DNA of 64,000 bases from assembly GCA_963699175.1 (NCBI GenBank), contig OY969418.1, positions 2,232,001 through 2,296,000 of the forward strand, in the 5' to 3' direction. Every line of letters starts with the position of its first letter. Position 1 is the stretch's first letter. Under the pieces are notes generated by a model that ran no database searches, was not told the DNA's origin, and saw nothing but the letters and a program-made list of their open reading frames with translations. The position numbers and the translations under genes are program-made. Positions 1 to 10,423 of the stretch are shown here, piece after piece. This DNA is from JACPYM01 sp963699175 (lineage in GTDB: Bacteria > Acidobacteriota > Blastocatellia > RBC074).

Positions 1-112
1 ACTCACCAGTCAGGCGAGTTCTATTCAGTAGCTATGTCACATCCCCTGCAGTAACTGCTGCATTCCGCGAGTCATCAGCGAAGCGTTGAAGCTCAACACG
101 TTGGGTGAAAAT

Positions 113-598
113 ATGATTGCTTTACAGCCAATCGGGATCATCAGAAACTCGCGTCAAAGCATCGAGGATGATAACTGGGGCGGGATCGTGTCGGAGATTG
201 AAATTGATGCGCCGCTGGGCGCAGAGAGCTTAGCGGGAATCGAAGAGTTTTCGCACGCCGAAGTGATCTTCTACTTTCATCAGGTCGAAGAACAAAAGAT
301 AGTGACCGGGGCCAGACATCCGCGCAACAATCCCGACTGGCCTAAAGTCGGCATCCTGGCTCAACGCGGAAAGAATCGTCCTAATCGCTTGGGTCTTGCG
401 CTGGTCAAAATATTGAAGCGAGACGCTAACAAGCTCTACGTCGAGGGGCTGGATGCAATAGACGGCACGCCGGTCTTAGACATCAAGCCTGTGATGAAAG
501 AGTTCCTGGCTGACGAAGACGTTCGCCAGCCGGAATGGGCGACGGAGTTGATGAAGAATTATTGGAAGAATAGCTTGCCGGTTTCAGGGAACGCTTGA
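113..598 (+). CDS. TrmO/TsaA-like SAM-dependent methyltransferase family protein
   Basis: A protein of about 161 residues of the TsaA/TrmO (UPF0066) family. The E. coli member N6-methylates t6A37 in tRNA-Thr using SAM. The family signature is visible as NRPNRLGL in the middle, followed by GLDAIDGTPVLDIKP near the C-terminus, and the length matches a minimal single TsaA domain. The frame is open from a TTG at 86, but the ATG at 113, giving MIALQPIGIIRNS, is where family similarity begins, so I place the start there. Some distant members are associated with metal metabolism rather than tRNA, so the substrate is inferred. It reads away from the window start and has no partner gene visible. Confidence 0.85.
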   Translation: MIALQPIGIIRNSRQSIEDDNWGGIVSEIEIDAPLGAESLAGIEEFSHAEVIFYFHQVEEQKIVTGARHPRNNPDWPKVGILAQRGKNRPNRLGLALVKILKRDANKLYVEGLDAIDGTPVLDIKPVMKEFLADEDVRQPEWATELMKNYWKNSLPVSGNA

Positions 599-616
599 CC
601 CTCTTCCAGGCAGTTC

Positions 617-633
617 GTACAGTATCTCTGTAC
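617..633. promoter_or_regulatory. Inverted repeat upstream of the small gene pair
   Basis: A perfect 6-bp inverted repeat, GTACAG-TATCT-CTGTAC, lies 56 bp before the start of the small gene at 690. Position and symmetry suit an operator for an autoregulated pair. The role is inferred. Confidence 0.35.
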
Positions 634-689
634 AAAGATGTGTTATTGCCAAATCAGTAAAATAACACTGCAATTAAGAGGCCTAAACG

Positions 690-914
690 ATGGTGACGAT
701 TACATTTCCTGACCGCGAAACTGAGAAACGGGCGCTGGCCTTTTTACTTGGCCGCTTTTCAGGGCGCGTGCTCCGCTCAGGTGAGCACTTAGTTCCAGAG
801 GCAGCGCTGGAAGCCTTGGCAGACCAGAACATTCCGTTTACCGTCAAAGGCAAGACAACCTATGAGCAGCAAATGGCGGCGCTTCGAGATATTGCTCCCG
901 CTTCAGTTCAATGA
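690..914 (+). CDS. Small protein of unknown function, first of an overlapping pair
   Basis: A 74-residue protein starting MVTITFPDRETEKRALAFLL, preceded by AAGAGG eight bases before the ATG. It has no signal peptide and no membrane segment. The N-terminal part could form a beta-strand followed by helices, as in small antitoxins, but I recognise no family. The last 53 nt overlap the next gene in another frame, so the two are probably translated together. Small size, overlap and an upstream palindrome suggest a toxin-antitoxin-like or other two-component module; this is inference only. Confidence 0.65.
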   Translation: MVTITFPDRETEKRALAFLLGRFSGRVLRSGEHLVPEAALEALADQNIPFTVKGKTTYEQQMAALRDIAPASVQ

Positions 915-1182
915 TGGACGCGATGTCCCAGCCGAGTGGCTCGCTGAGGCGGTCTTGGAGATCGTAGATCACTTTGGCGCCGCCAGTTATGAGACACAAA
1001 AAGTTGAAGGCCATTGGCGTTACAGTGGCGTCCTTTACCGGGATAATTTGGTCAGGGTAGTGATTGACGTAGCCGACTCAGCCAAGAATCGTCAATGGAT
1101 GAAGCAGTTCAAAACCCGCTGGAAAACCCGTCTTGAACAAGTGGAACTTTGGATGGTGAGCTATCGCATTGATGTTGAGTAA
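862..1182 (+). CDS. Small protein of unknown function, second of an overlapping pair
   Basis: A 106-residue protein, MSSKWRRFEILLPLQFNDG..., rich in aromatic and charged residues, with alternating strand-like stretches and a basic segment near residues 78-92. No signal peptide or membrane segment. The ATG lies inside the preceding gene in the +1 register, and the weak AAAGG about 11 bases upstream fits translational coupling. It ends 8 bp before the convergent aminotransferase gene. I do not recognise a named domain. A toxin-like partner of the 690 gene is possible but untested. Confidence 0.65.
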   Translation: MSSKWRRFEILLPLQFNDGRDVPAEWLAEAVLEIVDHFGAASYETQKVEGHWRYSGVLYRDNLVRVVIDVADSAKNRQWMKQFKTRWKTRLEQVELWMVSYRIDVE

Positions 1183-1190
1183 AGGTTACT

Positions 1191-2363
1191 TCAACAGCCG
1201 CAGCGCACCAGTAAGCGTTGCGCTGCGTCCCTGAAATCAGCCTCCGGCGTCAACAAACTCAACACCAGAAAAGACTCGCGCGCAAAGTCAAAGAAGTAGC
1301 CCGGATGCGCCAGCACATTATCTTCGGCGAGCAACTGTAGAACCAACTCTTCTTCCGACACGTGGCGCGGCACTTCGAGCGTGGCGTACCAACCGCCTTC
1401 AACTTTGAGCAGGCGGCACGGCGAGTGTTCAACCTGCTGCGCCAGCCAATGCAAATTCGCCCGCGTGCGCGTGCCGATCTGCGTCTGTAATTCGCGGCGC
1501 AGCGACAGCCAAGCAGCAGCCGCGTGCTGCACGGGCGCGCTGACGGAAAGGAAGGTGTCGGCGATCAATTCCAATCGCTCTTCGGCCTCGCGCCGCAATT
1601 CTGCTGGGCCATTCGTCACCAACCAACCAAGCTTCATCTGCGGCAGCGCGAGAATCTTGGAAAAGCCGCTCAGCACAAAGGTCAACGCCTGTTCATTCTC
1701 GACCAGCGAAGTCGCCAACCGCTCGTCAGCCTGCAAAACATAATCGCTGAAAACTTCATCAACAATCAGCGCCAGTTGGTGCGCCTGACAAAACTCGTTC
1801 AACGCTAAGACCTCATCACGCTTTACAAACGAGCCCGTGGGATTGTTCGGATTGACCAGGATGATGGCGCGCGTGCGCGGTGTAACGGCGCGCGCCAGCG
1901 AATCGAAATCTATCTGCCAACCACGCGGATGCAGATAGCTCAGTTCGTAAGGGCGCAAGGCCACGCCTTCCAACGTCGCCAGGAAATCAAAGAGGGGGTA
2001 GCTTGGGTGTGGCACCAGCACTTCATCGCCGTGATCGCAAAGCAGCTTGAACAGGTACGCGTATGCCTCGCTCGTGCTGGCAGTCAAAAAGATGTGTTCA
2101 GGCTCGATACGTAAGTTGCGCGTTGTGTAGTAGCCCGCGACCGCCTCACGCGCTTTGAGCAAGCCACGCGGTGTTGGTTCGTAAAGCAGCGCTGACTCCT
2201 GCGCCAGCGCGTTGAGGATCGGGGCTTTGGGATAAACAAAGCCCGCACGCGTTGGATTGGCCTCAGTCAAATCGAGCAGCTTTGCGCCAGCGCGTCGCTT
2301 CTCTTCAATCAACTGCGCTAGTTGATTGGTGGTTAAATCCCATTTGAAGCGTGCAGAAAACAT
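1191..2363 (-). CDS. Class I/II PLP-dependent aminotransferase
   Basis: About 390 residues with the fold-type I aminotransferase signatures: NPNNPTGS (cofactor/substrate loop), DEVFSDY (Asp binding the pyridine N) and SGFSKILALPQMKLGW (Schiff-base Lys in the SxSK context). It transfers an amino group between an amino acid and a 2-oxo acid in the cytosol; the substrate cannot be read from sequence. The frame is open to 2402, but the extra residues are translated repeat sequence, so I choose the ATG at 2363 (MFSARFKWDLTTNQL). No Shine-Dalgarno is visible there, because a palindromic repeat (2380-2482) sits directly upstream and may have displaced the native leader. Confidence 0.9.
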   Translation of the reverse strand: MFSARFKWDLTTNQLAQLIEEKRRAGAKLLDLTEANPTRAGFVYPKAPILNALAQESALLYEPTPRGLLKAREAVAGYYTTRNLRIEPEHIFLTASTSEAYAYLFKLLCDHGDEVLVPHPSYPLFDFLATLEGVALRPYELSYLHPRGWQIDFDSLARAVTPRTRAIILVNPNNPTGSFVKRDEVLALNEFCQAHQLALIVDEVFSDYVLQADERLATSLVENEQALTFVLSGFSKILALPQMKLGWLVTNGPAELRREAEERLELIADTFLSVSAPVQHAAAAWLSLRRELQTQIGTRTRANLHWLAQQVEHSPCRLLKVEGGWYATLEVPRHVSEEELVLQLLAEDNVLAHPGYFFDFARESFLVLSLLTPEADFRDAAQRLLVRCGC

Positions 2364-2379
2364 GAAAAAGGCAAAAGGC

Positions 2380-2482
2380 AAAAGGCAAAAGCCAAATATC
2401 AAACGGCAAAAGGGTGGAACTTGTTTTTTCTGAAAAAGAAAGTGCCGACCTTTTGCCGTTTGATATTTGCCTTTTGCCTTTT
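2380..2482. repeat. Long inverted repeat between peptidase and aminotransferase genes
   Basis: Two 34-bp arms, 2380-2413 and 2449-2482, are reverse complements with one mismatch around a 35-bp loop. Each arm is built from CAAAAGG-type hexamer repeats plus a CAAATATCAAACGG core. In RNA it would form a large hairpin, which could end M16-peptidase transcription, and it removes any ribosome-binding site for the aminotransferase just downstream on the minus strand. Confidence 0.9.
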
Positions 2483-2491
2483 GATTTGTTG

Positions 2492-5254
2492 TTACCGGGT
2501 TTCGCCCTTAGCCGCCTTCGCAAAATCGCCAGCCTTGATGATAGAGATTTTGGCCGGGTCAATGTGCTTGCGCAGCGCGACTACGATTTGTTCAGGCGCG
2601 AGCGCGGCGACTTTCTTCTCCAGCTCCGCGCTCCAAACCATCGTGCGTCCCAGGTAGGCATAATTCGCTAGCCTGCGCGCGAGCGATGGGTCTTGCGCGC
2701 GATCGGCTTCACGGGCTTGCAACAAGCCGGATTTGCCTGCCGCCACCTCTTCCGGCGTGAAGCCGTCTTTGAGCGCGCGCGCCATCTCTTCTTTGAGAGC
2801 AGCTTCGAGCTTCGCACCGTTCTGCGGCGCGTAGATCGCATAGGCCGTGAAGTTGCCAGCTTTGTCGAAGGTGCCTGCCGTGAGGTCAGAGCCGACGCCA
2901 TAGCTCAAACCTTCCTTGCCGCGAATCCGTGCGGTCAGACGCGCGCTGAGGCCGCTGCCGCCGAGCATCCAGTTTGCCAGCATCAGTGCTGGATAATCCG
3001 GATCATCATCACGCAACGGCAGATTCACTCCGGCCAGCAAGATCGCATTGGTCTTGTCGGGCGTTTCGATGACTTTGTTGGCGGCGGCCACGTTATTGAA
3101 TTTACTCACCAACCGTGCGTAAGGCAGCTTGCTCTGCCAGCCGTTGAACAAATCGCCCGCGAGTTTGGCCACGGCTTTGTCGTCGAAGTCGCCGACGACT
3201 GCGAGTTCGCCCTGCTGTGCGCCGTAAAAATCGGCGTAGAACTTCTTCGCCTGATCGAGCGTGACGGCTTTGATCTCGGCCAGCGACTCTTCGAGCGTTG
3301 GCACATAGCGCGGATCGCCTTTCTGGTAGGGCGACAGGTGGCGCTGATAAGCATTGACGCCGAGCGCCTGTGGATCGCTCAGCCCTTGTTCAATCTCGGC
3401 GAGTTGCTCCTGTTTGAGTTGCTCAAACTCAGTCGCCGGGAACGCAGGCTCGCGCAGGATTTCCGCCACCAGCCTTAGAACGGCTGGCAGATTTTCGCGT
3501 GTCGTTTCAATCGAAGCTGTCGCCGCAGCGAACTCGCCAGCAACGCTGACGCGGGCTTTGAGCTTATCGAATTCGTCCTGAATCTGCTGGCGTGTATGTT
3601 TGGCCGTGCCGCGCATCAACAGCGCGCCCGCCATTGCGGCGGCGGTCGCTCTGTTTTGCAGCCCCTTCTCGTCGCCGAAGCGCAGCGTCAATTGCGCGAC
3701 GACTGCGTTGCCGCGCGTCTTTTTCGGCAACAGAACGAGTTTCAACCCGCCAGTCGTGGTCGAACGCGTCGCCCGCGACTCGATGTTGGCAGGCGAGGGA
3801 TCGAAGGCTTCGCCGACTGCAATCGCGGCATCGCCTTTGTAATCTTTGACCAGCGCCAACACGTCGGGCGTGGACGGGATTTCAGCGCGCTCGGGTTTCG
3901 GCGTCGGAACGAAAAGGCCGAGCGTGCGATTGGATTGTTTCAGATAGTTGGTGGCAACGCGCTGCACGTCTTCCGGCGTGAGCTTGCGCAGGCGGTCGCG
4001 GCTGATGAAGAGCAACCGCCAATCACCCTGCCCCATCCATTCGCTCAACTCAACGCCGACCTGATCGGACGAGTTGAGATTGAGTTCGATCTGTTTGAGC
4101 AGTTGCGCTCTGCCGCGCTCTACCTCTTCCTTCGTCACTGGATTTTTGGCGAGGTCTTCGACGATTTGCAGCATAGTGTCGCGCGCCGCGTCGAGCGAGT
4201 CTTCCTGGCGCACGGCAGCACCGACTAACAGCAGGCTGGGCTCGCCGAAGATGAATGGGAAGTTGAAAACCTGACTGGCCTTCTTCGATTCGACCAGAGC
4301 TTTGTGCAGACGCCCAGAAGGTGTGTCGGCGAGGATTTGCATCAAGACGCGCGCGGCAGCGGCGTCAGGATGCGCGCCGCCAGGAATGTGATAACCGGCG
4401 GCGACAACTTGCACATCGCCAGTGCGCCGCAATGTGACGGCGCGCTCGCCATCTTGTGCCGGCTCTTGGGTGTAAATCTTCGGCAACACGCGCGTGGGCT
4501 TGGGAATCCCGGCGAAGTTCTGATTGATGAGCGCGAGCGTCTTGGCTTCATCAAAGCGACCTGCCACCAGCAACACGACGTTGTCGGGTTGATAGTAGCG
4601 ACGGTAGAACGCTTGTAAGCGGTCAATCGGCACGTTCTCGATGTCTGCGCGCGCACCAATGGTGGATTTGCCGTAGTTGTGCCAGAGATAAGCAGTCGAG
4701 AAGATGCGTTCGAGCAGCACGTTGGGCGGGCTGTTTTCGCCCATCTCGAATTCGTTGCGGACGACAGTCATCTCACTATCGAGGTCTTTCTTGGCAATGT
4801 CAGCGTTGACCAGCCGGTCGGCTTCCAGTTCAAGCGCCCACTTGAGATTGTCTTCGGTCGAAGTCAGGCTCTCGTAGTAGTTCGTGCGGTCATACCAGGT
4901 CGAGCCGTTGTAAGTCGCGCCACGCGATTCCATCTCTTTGGAGATCACCGCGTGGTTCTTCGAACCTTTGAACATCAGGTGTTCGAGTAAGTGGGCCATC
5001 CCGGTCTCGCCGTAATTCTCGTGCTTAGAGCCGACCAGAATGGTCATATTGACCGTAACCGTTTGTTTGGATTGGTCAGGAAAGAGCAGCACGCGCAGGC
5101 CGTTGGGCAAGTGGTACTCAGTGATGCCTTCGACTGAGGCAATCCGCGTCACGCCCGCGGGTAAAGCAGGCGCGTTTTGCGCAAGGGCATTCACCGCAGC
5201 AAGCAGCGCCAGTGAAAGCAGCGCAGTCATGCGCTTGAATTGTTGAGCTAACAT
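2492..5254 (-). CDS. M16 family (pitrilysin/insulinase-type) zinc metallopeptidase, secreted
   Basis: A 920-residue protein with a cleavable signal peptide (residues 1-26, ending near ALAQ) and the inverted zinc motif in GMAHLLEHLMFKG (HxxEH) of M16 peptidases. It contains two tandem M16 halves of about 450 residues. The second half lacks HxxEH, as is usual for the inactive structural half, and retains the conserved GGSGLSARL stretch. It probably degrades peptides in the periplasm. The start is supported by GGAGG ten bases upstream. It sits downstream of the Clp ATPase gene on the same strand, with a hairpin terminator between them. Confidence 0.93.
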   Translation of the reverse strand: MLAQQFKRMTALLSLALLAAVNALAQNAPALPAGVTRIASVEGITEYHLPNGLRVLLFPDQSKQTVTVNMTILVGSKHENYGETGMAHLLEHLMFKGSKNHAVISKEMESRGATYNGSTWYDRTNYYESLTSTEDNLKWALELEADRLVNADIAKKDLDSEMTVVRNEFEMGENSPPNVLLERIFSTAYLWHNYGKSTIGARADIENVPIDRLQAFYRRYYQPDNVVLLVAGRFDEAKTLALINQNFAGIPKPTRVLPKIYTQEPAQDGERAVTLRRTGDVQVVAAGYHIPGGAHPDAAAARVLMQILADTPSGRLHKALVESKKASQVFNFPFIFGEPSLLLVGAAVRQEDSLDAARDTMLQIVEDLAKNPVTKEEVERGRAQLLKQIELNLNSSDQVGVELSEWMGQGDWRLLFISRDRLRKLTPEDVQRVATNYLKQSNRTLGLFVPTPKPERAEIPSTPDVLALVKDYKGDAAIAVGEAFDPSPANIESRATRSTTTGGLKLVLLPKKTRGNAVVAQLTLRFGDEKGLQNRATAAAMAGALLMRGTAKHTRQQIQDEFDKLKARVSVAGEFAAATASIETTRENLPAVLRLVAEILREPAFPATEFEQLKQEQLAEIEQGLSDPQALGVNAYQRHLSPYQKGDPRYVPTLEESLAEIKAVTLDQAKKFYADFYGAQQGELAVVGDFDDKAVAKLAGDLFNGWQSKLPYARLVSKFNNVAAANKVIETPDKTNAILLAGVNLPLRDDDPDYPALMLANWMLGGSGLSARLTARIRGKEGLSYGVGSDLTAGTFDKAGNFTAYAIYAPQNGAKLEAALKEEMARALKDGFTPEEVAAGKSGLLQAREADRAQDPSLARRLANYAYLGRTMVWSAELEKKVAALAPEQIVVALRKHIDPAKISIIKAGDFAKAAKGETR

Positions 5255-5324
5255 TGATTTGTCCTCCGAAAATGAAACTTGCTAGGAGTGCGTCAGGCAA
5301 AAACTTTATACGGCTGGAAATAAG

Positions 5325-5359
5325 AACGGGTTCCGAGCTACTTCAGCGCGGAACCCGTT
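5325..5359 (-). terminator. Hairpin terminator after the ClpA/C-like gene
   Basis: The 11-bp arms AACGGGTTCCG (5325-5335) and CGGAACCCGTT (5349-5359) flank a 13-nt loop. Read on the minus strand the stem is followed by CTTATTT, so it could terminate the Clp gene at 5385. The T-run is short. Confidence 0.6.
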
Positions 5360-5384
5360 TCAGCTTGAGTAAAGCTGCCTTCAT

Positions 5385-7646
5385 CTATTCGCCACGCACG
5401 TCCAGTTCACCTTCAATCAAATCTACTGAGAAGTTGTTGAAGGCTTTCCACAGATTGGTAATCGGCAACTTGACCTTCTCGTCAATCGTGCGCTTCAGGA
5501 AGCGCGCGCCATAAGCCGGGCTGAAACCAAGCTCGACCACCTTGTCAATTGCCACCTCGCTGATGCGCAGCACCTTGCCCTGGCGCTCCATCTGTTGCCG
5601 TATGTTGCCCAGGTAAAGCAAGGCGATCTGTTTGACTTCGTCTTGCGTAAGCGGCGAGAAGACTACGATCTCGTCAATGCGGTTGCGGAACTCCGGCGAG
5701 AAGCGGTTTTCGGCAGCCTGGATGACGGCGCGTTTGATCTCTTCGACCTCGGCGGTCGTCTTGTTGCCGAAGCCGAGCGGTTTCATGTACTTCTTGAAAT
5801 TATCGCTCCCCAGGTTGGAAGTCATGATGATGATCGCGTCGGACAAGTAGACCTTCTTCCCGCGTCCGTCGGTCAGCCAGCCTTCATCGAAGGCTTGCAA
5901 AAACAGGTTGAGCAAGTAGGGCGAGGCTTTCTCGACTTCGTCCAGCAACAAGACGGTGTAGGGATTCTCGCGCAGCCGCTCGGTCAAAATGCCGCCGCGT
6001 TCGCTGCCGACGATACCGCGCGGCATGCCGATGAGCTTTTCGATGGCGACTGTGCCGTCGCTGTATTCGCTCATATCAATCCGCACCATCTTGTGCTCGT
6101 CGCCGAACATGGCTTCGGCCACGGCTTTGGCCAGTTCGGTCTTGCCGACACCGGTCGGGCCTAAGAAGAGCAGCACGCCGTCAGGTTTGTAGAAGTTCTC
6201 TTTGAGCGGGCCTTTGTTCAAGCGCAGCCGTTGCGCGACGGCCCTAACCGCATCTTTCTGGCCGATGACGCGGTGGCCTAATACATCTTCGAGACTTTTG
6301 AAACGATCCGAAGTGTCGCGGAAGATCAGGTCACGCGGGATGCGCGACTCTTGCGAGATCACATCAATGATGTGCTCCGGCTTGACCTGCATGATGCTCG
6401 GCTCGTTGATCTCGACTTTGACAGCAGCCGTGTCCAGCCAACCGATCACTTTGTCGGGCAGATGTAGGTTGCGGATGTAACGCGGCGCCATCTCCAACGC
6501 CGTGTCAATCGCGGCGTCGGTGATTTTGACCGAGTAGTTCTTTTCCAGCCGCGGGCGAACGCCATTCAAAATCTGGCGCGTTTCATTCAACGATGGTTCG
6601 TCTACTTTGACCAAGCGGAAGCGGCGCGCCAAGGCTTCGTCCTCAGCGATGTATTCTTTGTACTCGGTCATGGTGGTCGCGCCAATAATGCGCAGTTCGC
6701 CACGCGCGAGTGCGCCCTTGAACATGTTGGCCGCATCGCTCGAAGCGCCGAGCGCCGAACCAGCGCCAATAATCGTGTGCGCTTCGTCAACGAAGAGGAT
6801 CAGGTCGGTGCGTTCTTTGACTTCGGCGATGATGCCTTGCAGCCGCTCTTCGAACATGCCGCGCAGCATTGTACCGGCAACGATGCCGGACATCTGCAAC
6901 TGCACGATGTGGGAGTTACGTAACCGTGCGGGAACCTTCTCCGGTTCGAGTTCGATCAAGCGTGCGAGGCCTTCAACCACGGCGGTCTTGCCCACGCCCG
7001 GTTCACCGACGAGCATTGGTGAATTGGCGCGCTCGCGGTGGCAGAGGATTTCGATCATCTGCTGGATTTCGCCTTCGCGCCCGATGGTCGGCGGCAGCTT
7101 GTCCTGGCGCGCGAGTTTATTGAGTGACGTGCCGAAGTGTTTCAGGTAAGGCGGAAGCTCATACTTCTTCCGTTGTGATTCGCTCTGCTCTTCACGCGTG
7201 CGAATGCTGGACGAGATAGTGTCTACGGCCTCTTGCGGATTGACGCCGAGACGCCGCAGGATTTCTGCTGGCACGCCTGCCGGATCGGAGAACAAGGAAA
7301 CGAACAGATCGAAGGATTCGATCTGTTGCCGCCCCTGCTGGCGCGCGCGCCGGAGCGAACGATTGAAGAGATCGCGCGCCGTGTCAGTGATGTACATCTT
7401 CTTGCCGACATACTGGCGATTCTTCATCAATTCCTGTTCGAGCAGATGCACAACGGCGCGTGGCTCGATGCCGACCGATTGCATGGCCTCGCCGAAGAGT
7501 TGACTCTCAATCTCGCCCAGCGCGGTGAAGATATGCTCGACCGAAAGATAGTTGTGATCTCGGCGACGCGATTCTTCGATGGCCCGGTAGATTACCTTCT
7601 GGCCTGTCTCAGAAAACTTGTCAGTCATCGAACCTAAGTCAAACAC
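5385..7646 (-). CDS. Clp-family double-AAA ATPase (ClpA/ClpC-like unfoldase without long M domain)
   Basis: An Hsp100 protein of about 753 residues. It has an N-terminal Clp repeat domain, a first AAA module with Walker A GEPGVGKTA and Walker B LILFVDEAH, and a second with GPTGVGKTE and LLLDEVEKA, then a D2-small domain. The linker between modules is short, so the ClpB-type coiled coil is absent, as in ClpA-like unfoldases that feed ClpP. GAGG with 8-bp spacing precedes a GTG at 7646, better supported than the ATG at 7676; the ATG at 7628 (MTDKFSETGQK) is also plausible. No clpP is in the window. It heads the chaperone block on the minus strand. Confidence 0.88.
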   Translation of the reverse strand: MFDLGSMTDKFSETGQKVIYRAIEESRRRDHNYLSVEHIFTALGEIESQLFGEAMQSVGIEPRAVVHLLEQELMKNRQYVGKKMYITDTARDLFNRSLRRARQQGRQQIESFDLFVSLFSDPAGVPAEILRRLGVNPQEAVDTISSSIRTREEQSESQRKKYELPPYLKHFGTSLNKLARQDKLPPTIGREGEIQQMIEILCHRERANSPMLVGEPGVGKTAVVEGLARLIELEPEKVPARLRNSHIVQLQMSGIVAGTMLRGMFEERLQGIIAEVKERTDLILFVDEAHTIIGAGSALGASSDAANMFKGALARGELRIIGATTMTEYKEYIAEDEALARRFRLVKVDEPSLNETRQILNGVRPRLEKNYSVKITDAAIDTALEMAPRYIRNLHLPDKVIGWLDTAAVKVEINEPSIMQVKPEHIIDVISQESRIPRDLIFRDTSDRFKSLEDVLGHRVIGQKDAVRAVAQRLRLNKGPLKENFYKPDGVLLFLGPTGVGKTELAKAVAEAMFGDEHKMVRIDMSEYSDGTVAIEKLIGMPRGIVGSERGGILTERLRENPYTVLLLDEVEKASPYLLNLFLQAFDEGWLTDGRGKKVYLSDAIIIMTSNLGSDNFKKYMKPLGFGNKTTAEVEEIKRAVIQAAENRFSPEFRNRIDEIVVFSPLTQDEVKQIALLYLGNIRQQMERQGKVLRISEVAIDKVVELGFSPAYGARFLKRTIDEKVKLPITNLWKAFNNFSVDLIEGELDVRGE

Positions 7647-7784
7647 AATGTTTTCCTCACTACGATAAGCCTGCATTCAGGCGTGTTGTCTACCATTCCT
7701 TCTCTTGCTCCTGCCTGTCACAGCCTGCAACTGGCAAAGTAGCGAAGTGGCTTATTAGTTGTCAACAGCCGCTGATTGGTTGCC

Positions 7785-7821
7785 GCTGGCTGGTGGTCGA
7801 AACTGCTTGCCGACAGCCAGC
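7785..7821 (-). terminator. Hairpin after groEL
   Basis: GCTGGCTG (7785-7792) and CAGCCAGC (7814-7821) form an 8-bp stem just beyond the groEL stop on the minus strand. There is no clear T-run, so it may stabilise the RNA or be incidental. Confidence 0.3.
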
Positions 7822-7840
7822 TAACAGCAACGAATTAAAG

Positions 7841-9451
<1,611 letters not shown>

Positions 9452-9573
9452 TCTCGTTTCCTCTCAATTGTATTTAGAAATCTGACGGGATGTTTTGCTG
9501 ACCAACAAGAATCACTTTCTTCAGTCTGGCAATCCTGTCGAACTCAAAAACTGCGTTGTTTGAAATGAACGGC

Positions 9574-10260
9574 TCAACCGGTTGACCGCCCGACACGCAC
9601 ACGCGCCGGACGCAACAGTTTGTCACCATACTTGTAGCCGGGCTGAAACTCTGCCACGACGTGATTGTCCTGCTCAGGTGGAACGGCCACGATTTCGACG
9701 GCTTCGTGAAATTCGGGATTGAACTCCTCTCCTTCGCTCGTCACCGGGGTCAGCCCGTGCTCGCGCATCTTGGCGTCAAACAAGCTAGCCGTTGCTTTGA
9801 CGCCATCGAGCAAGGCGCGGAACTCAGGCTCTTTGGACTCAGCCCGTTCCGCCGCCCAGACGGCGCGCCGCAAGTTGTCTAGTGTATCGAGCAGGCTGGC
9901 GATGATGTCGCCCTTGGCGGTGTCCAACCGCTGATCGTAATTGCGTTGCAGCCGCTGGCGCATGCCGTCGGTTTCGGCCTGCATCTTTTTCTGCGCCTGA
10001 TTGAATTTCTCGGATACTTCGCGCAGTGTACGCTCGGCCTCTTCGCGCTTGCGCTCAGCTTCGGCTACCCGTTCGAGTAGTTGCGCAACTTCTGGGGCCT
10101 CGGCTTTTGGTGTTTCAGCTTTCGCTTCCGGGCCGATTGGCTCACCTTCAGCCGTAAAGCGGCGCTTGTCAGTCACTCGCACTTCCGCACTCTCTTTATC
10201 TTCATCGGTATGATCTGCCGCCGCACTGCGCGCAGCCTGATTTTCTTTGCCATTTGACAT
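9574..10260 (-). CDS. grpE: GrpE nucleotide exchange factor
   Basis: About 228 residues. A charged low-complexity N-terminal region (to about 75) is followed by a long coiled coil rich in E, K and R, and a C-terminal beta domain with GLTPVTSEGEEFNPEFHEAV and the GrpE signature-like PGYKYGDKLLRPARVRVG. It releases ADP from DnaK. dnaK and dnaJ are not in the window. The frame opens at a TTG three codons upstream, but the ATG at 10260 (MSNGKENQAAR) is the likely start. It is read in the same direction as clpB upstream and groEL downstream. Confidence 0.93.
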   Translation of the reverse strand: MSNGKENQAARSAAADHTDEDKESAEVRVTDKRRFTAEGEPIGPEAKAETPKAEAPEVAQLLERVAEAERKREEAERTLREVSEKFNQAQKKMQAETDGMRQRLQRNYDQRLDTAKGDIIASLLDTLDNLRRAVWAAERAESKEPEFRALLDGVKATASLFDAKMREHGLTPVTSEGEEFNPEFHEAVEIVAVPPEQDNHVVAEFQPGYKYGDKLLRPARVRVGRSTG

Positions 10261-10423
10261 AGCTAACAAAAACCTTACCCCCCCATGTAAGATTGGTTGT
10301 TACTCCACTTCAATAACGAATAGGCAATCTATCATCGGCCACTATGGTTTGCAATAAGCCCCTTTGTCGCAAGAGGAGCGCAGTGCGCGCCGGTAATCAC
10401 CGCCCTGCTCTTCCACTTTCGAC

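Noticed and set aside
3106..3478. Long plus- and minus-strand frames inside the M16 peptidase gene
   Set aside because: They lie antisense or out of phase with a gene of clear family identity, have no SD and show GC-rich shadow composition.
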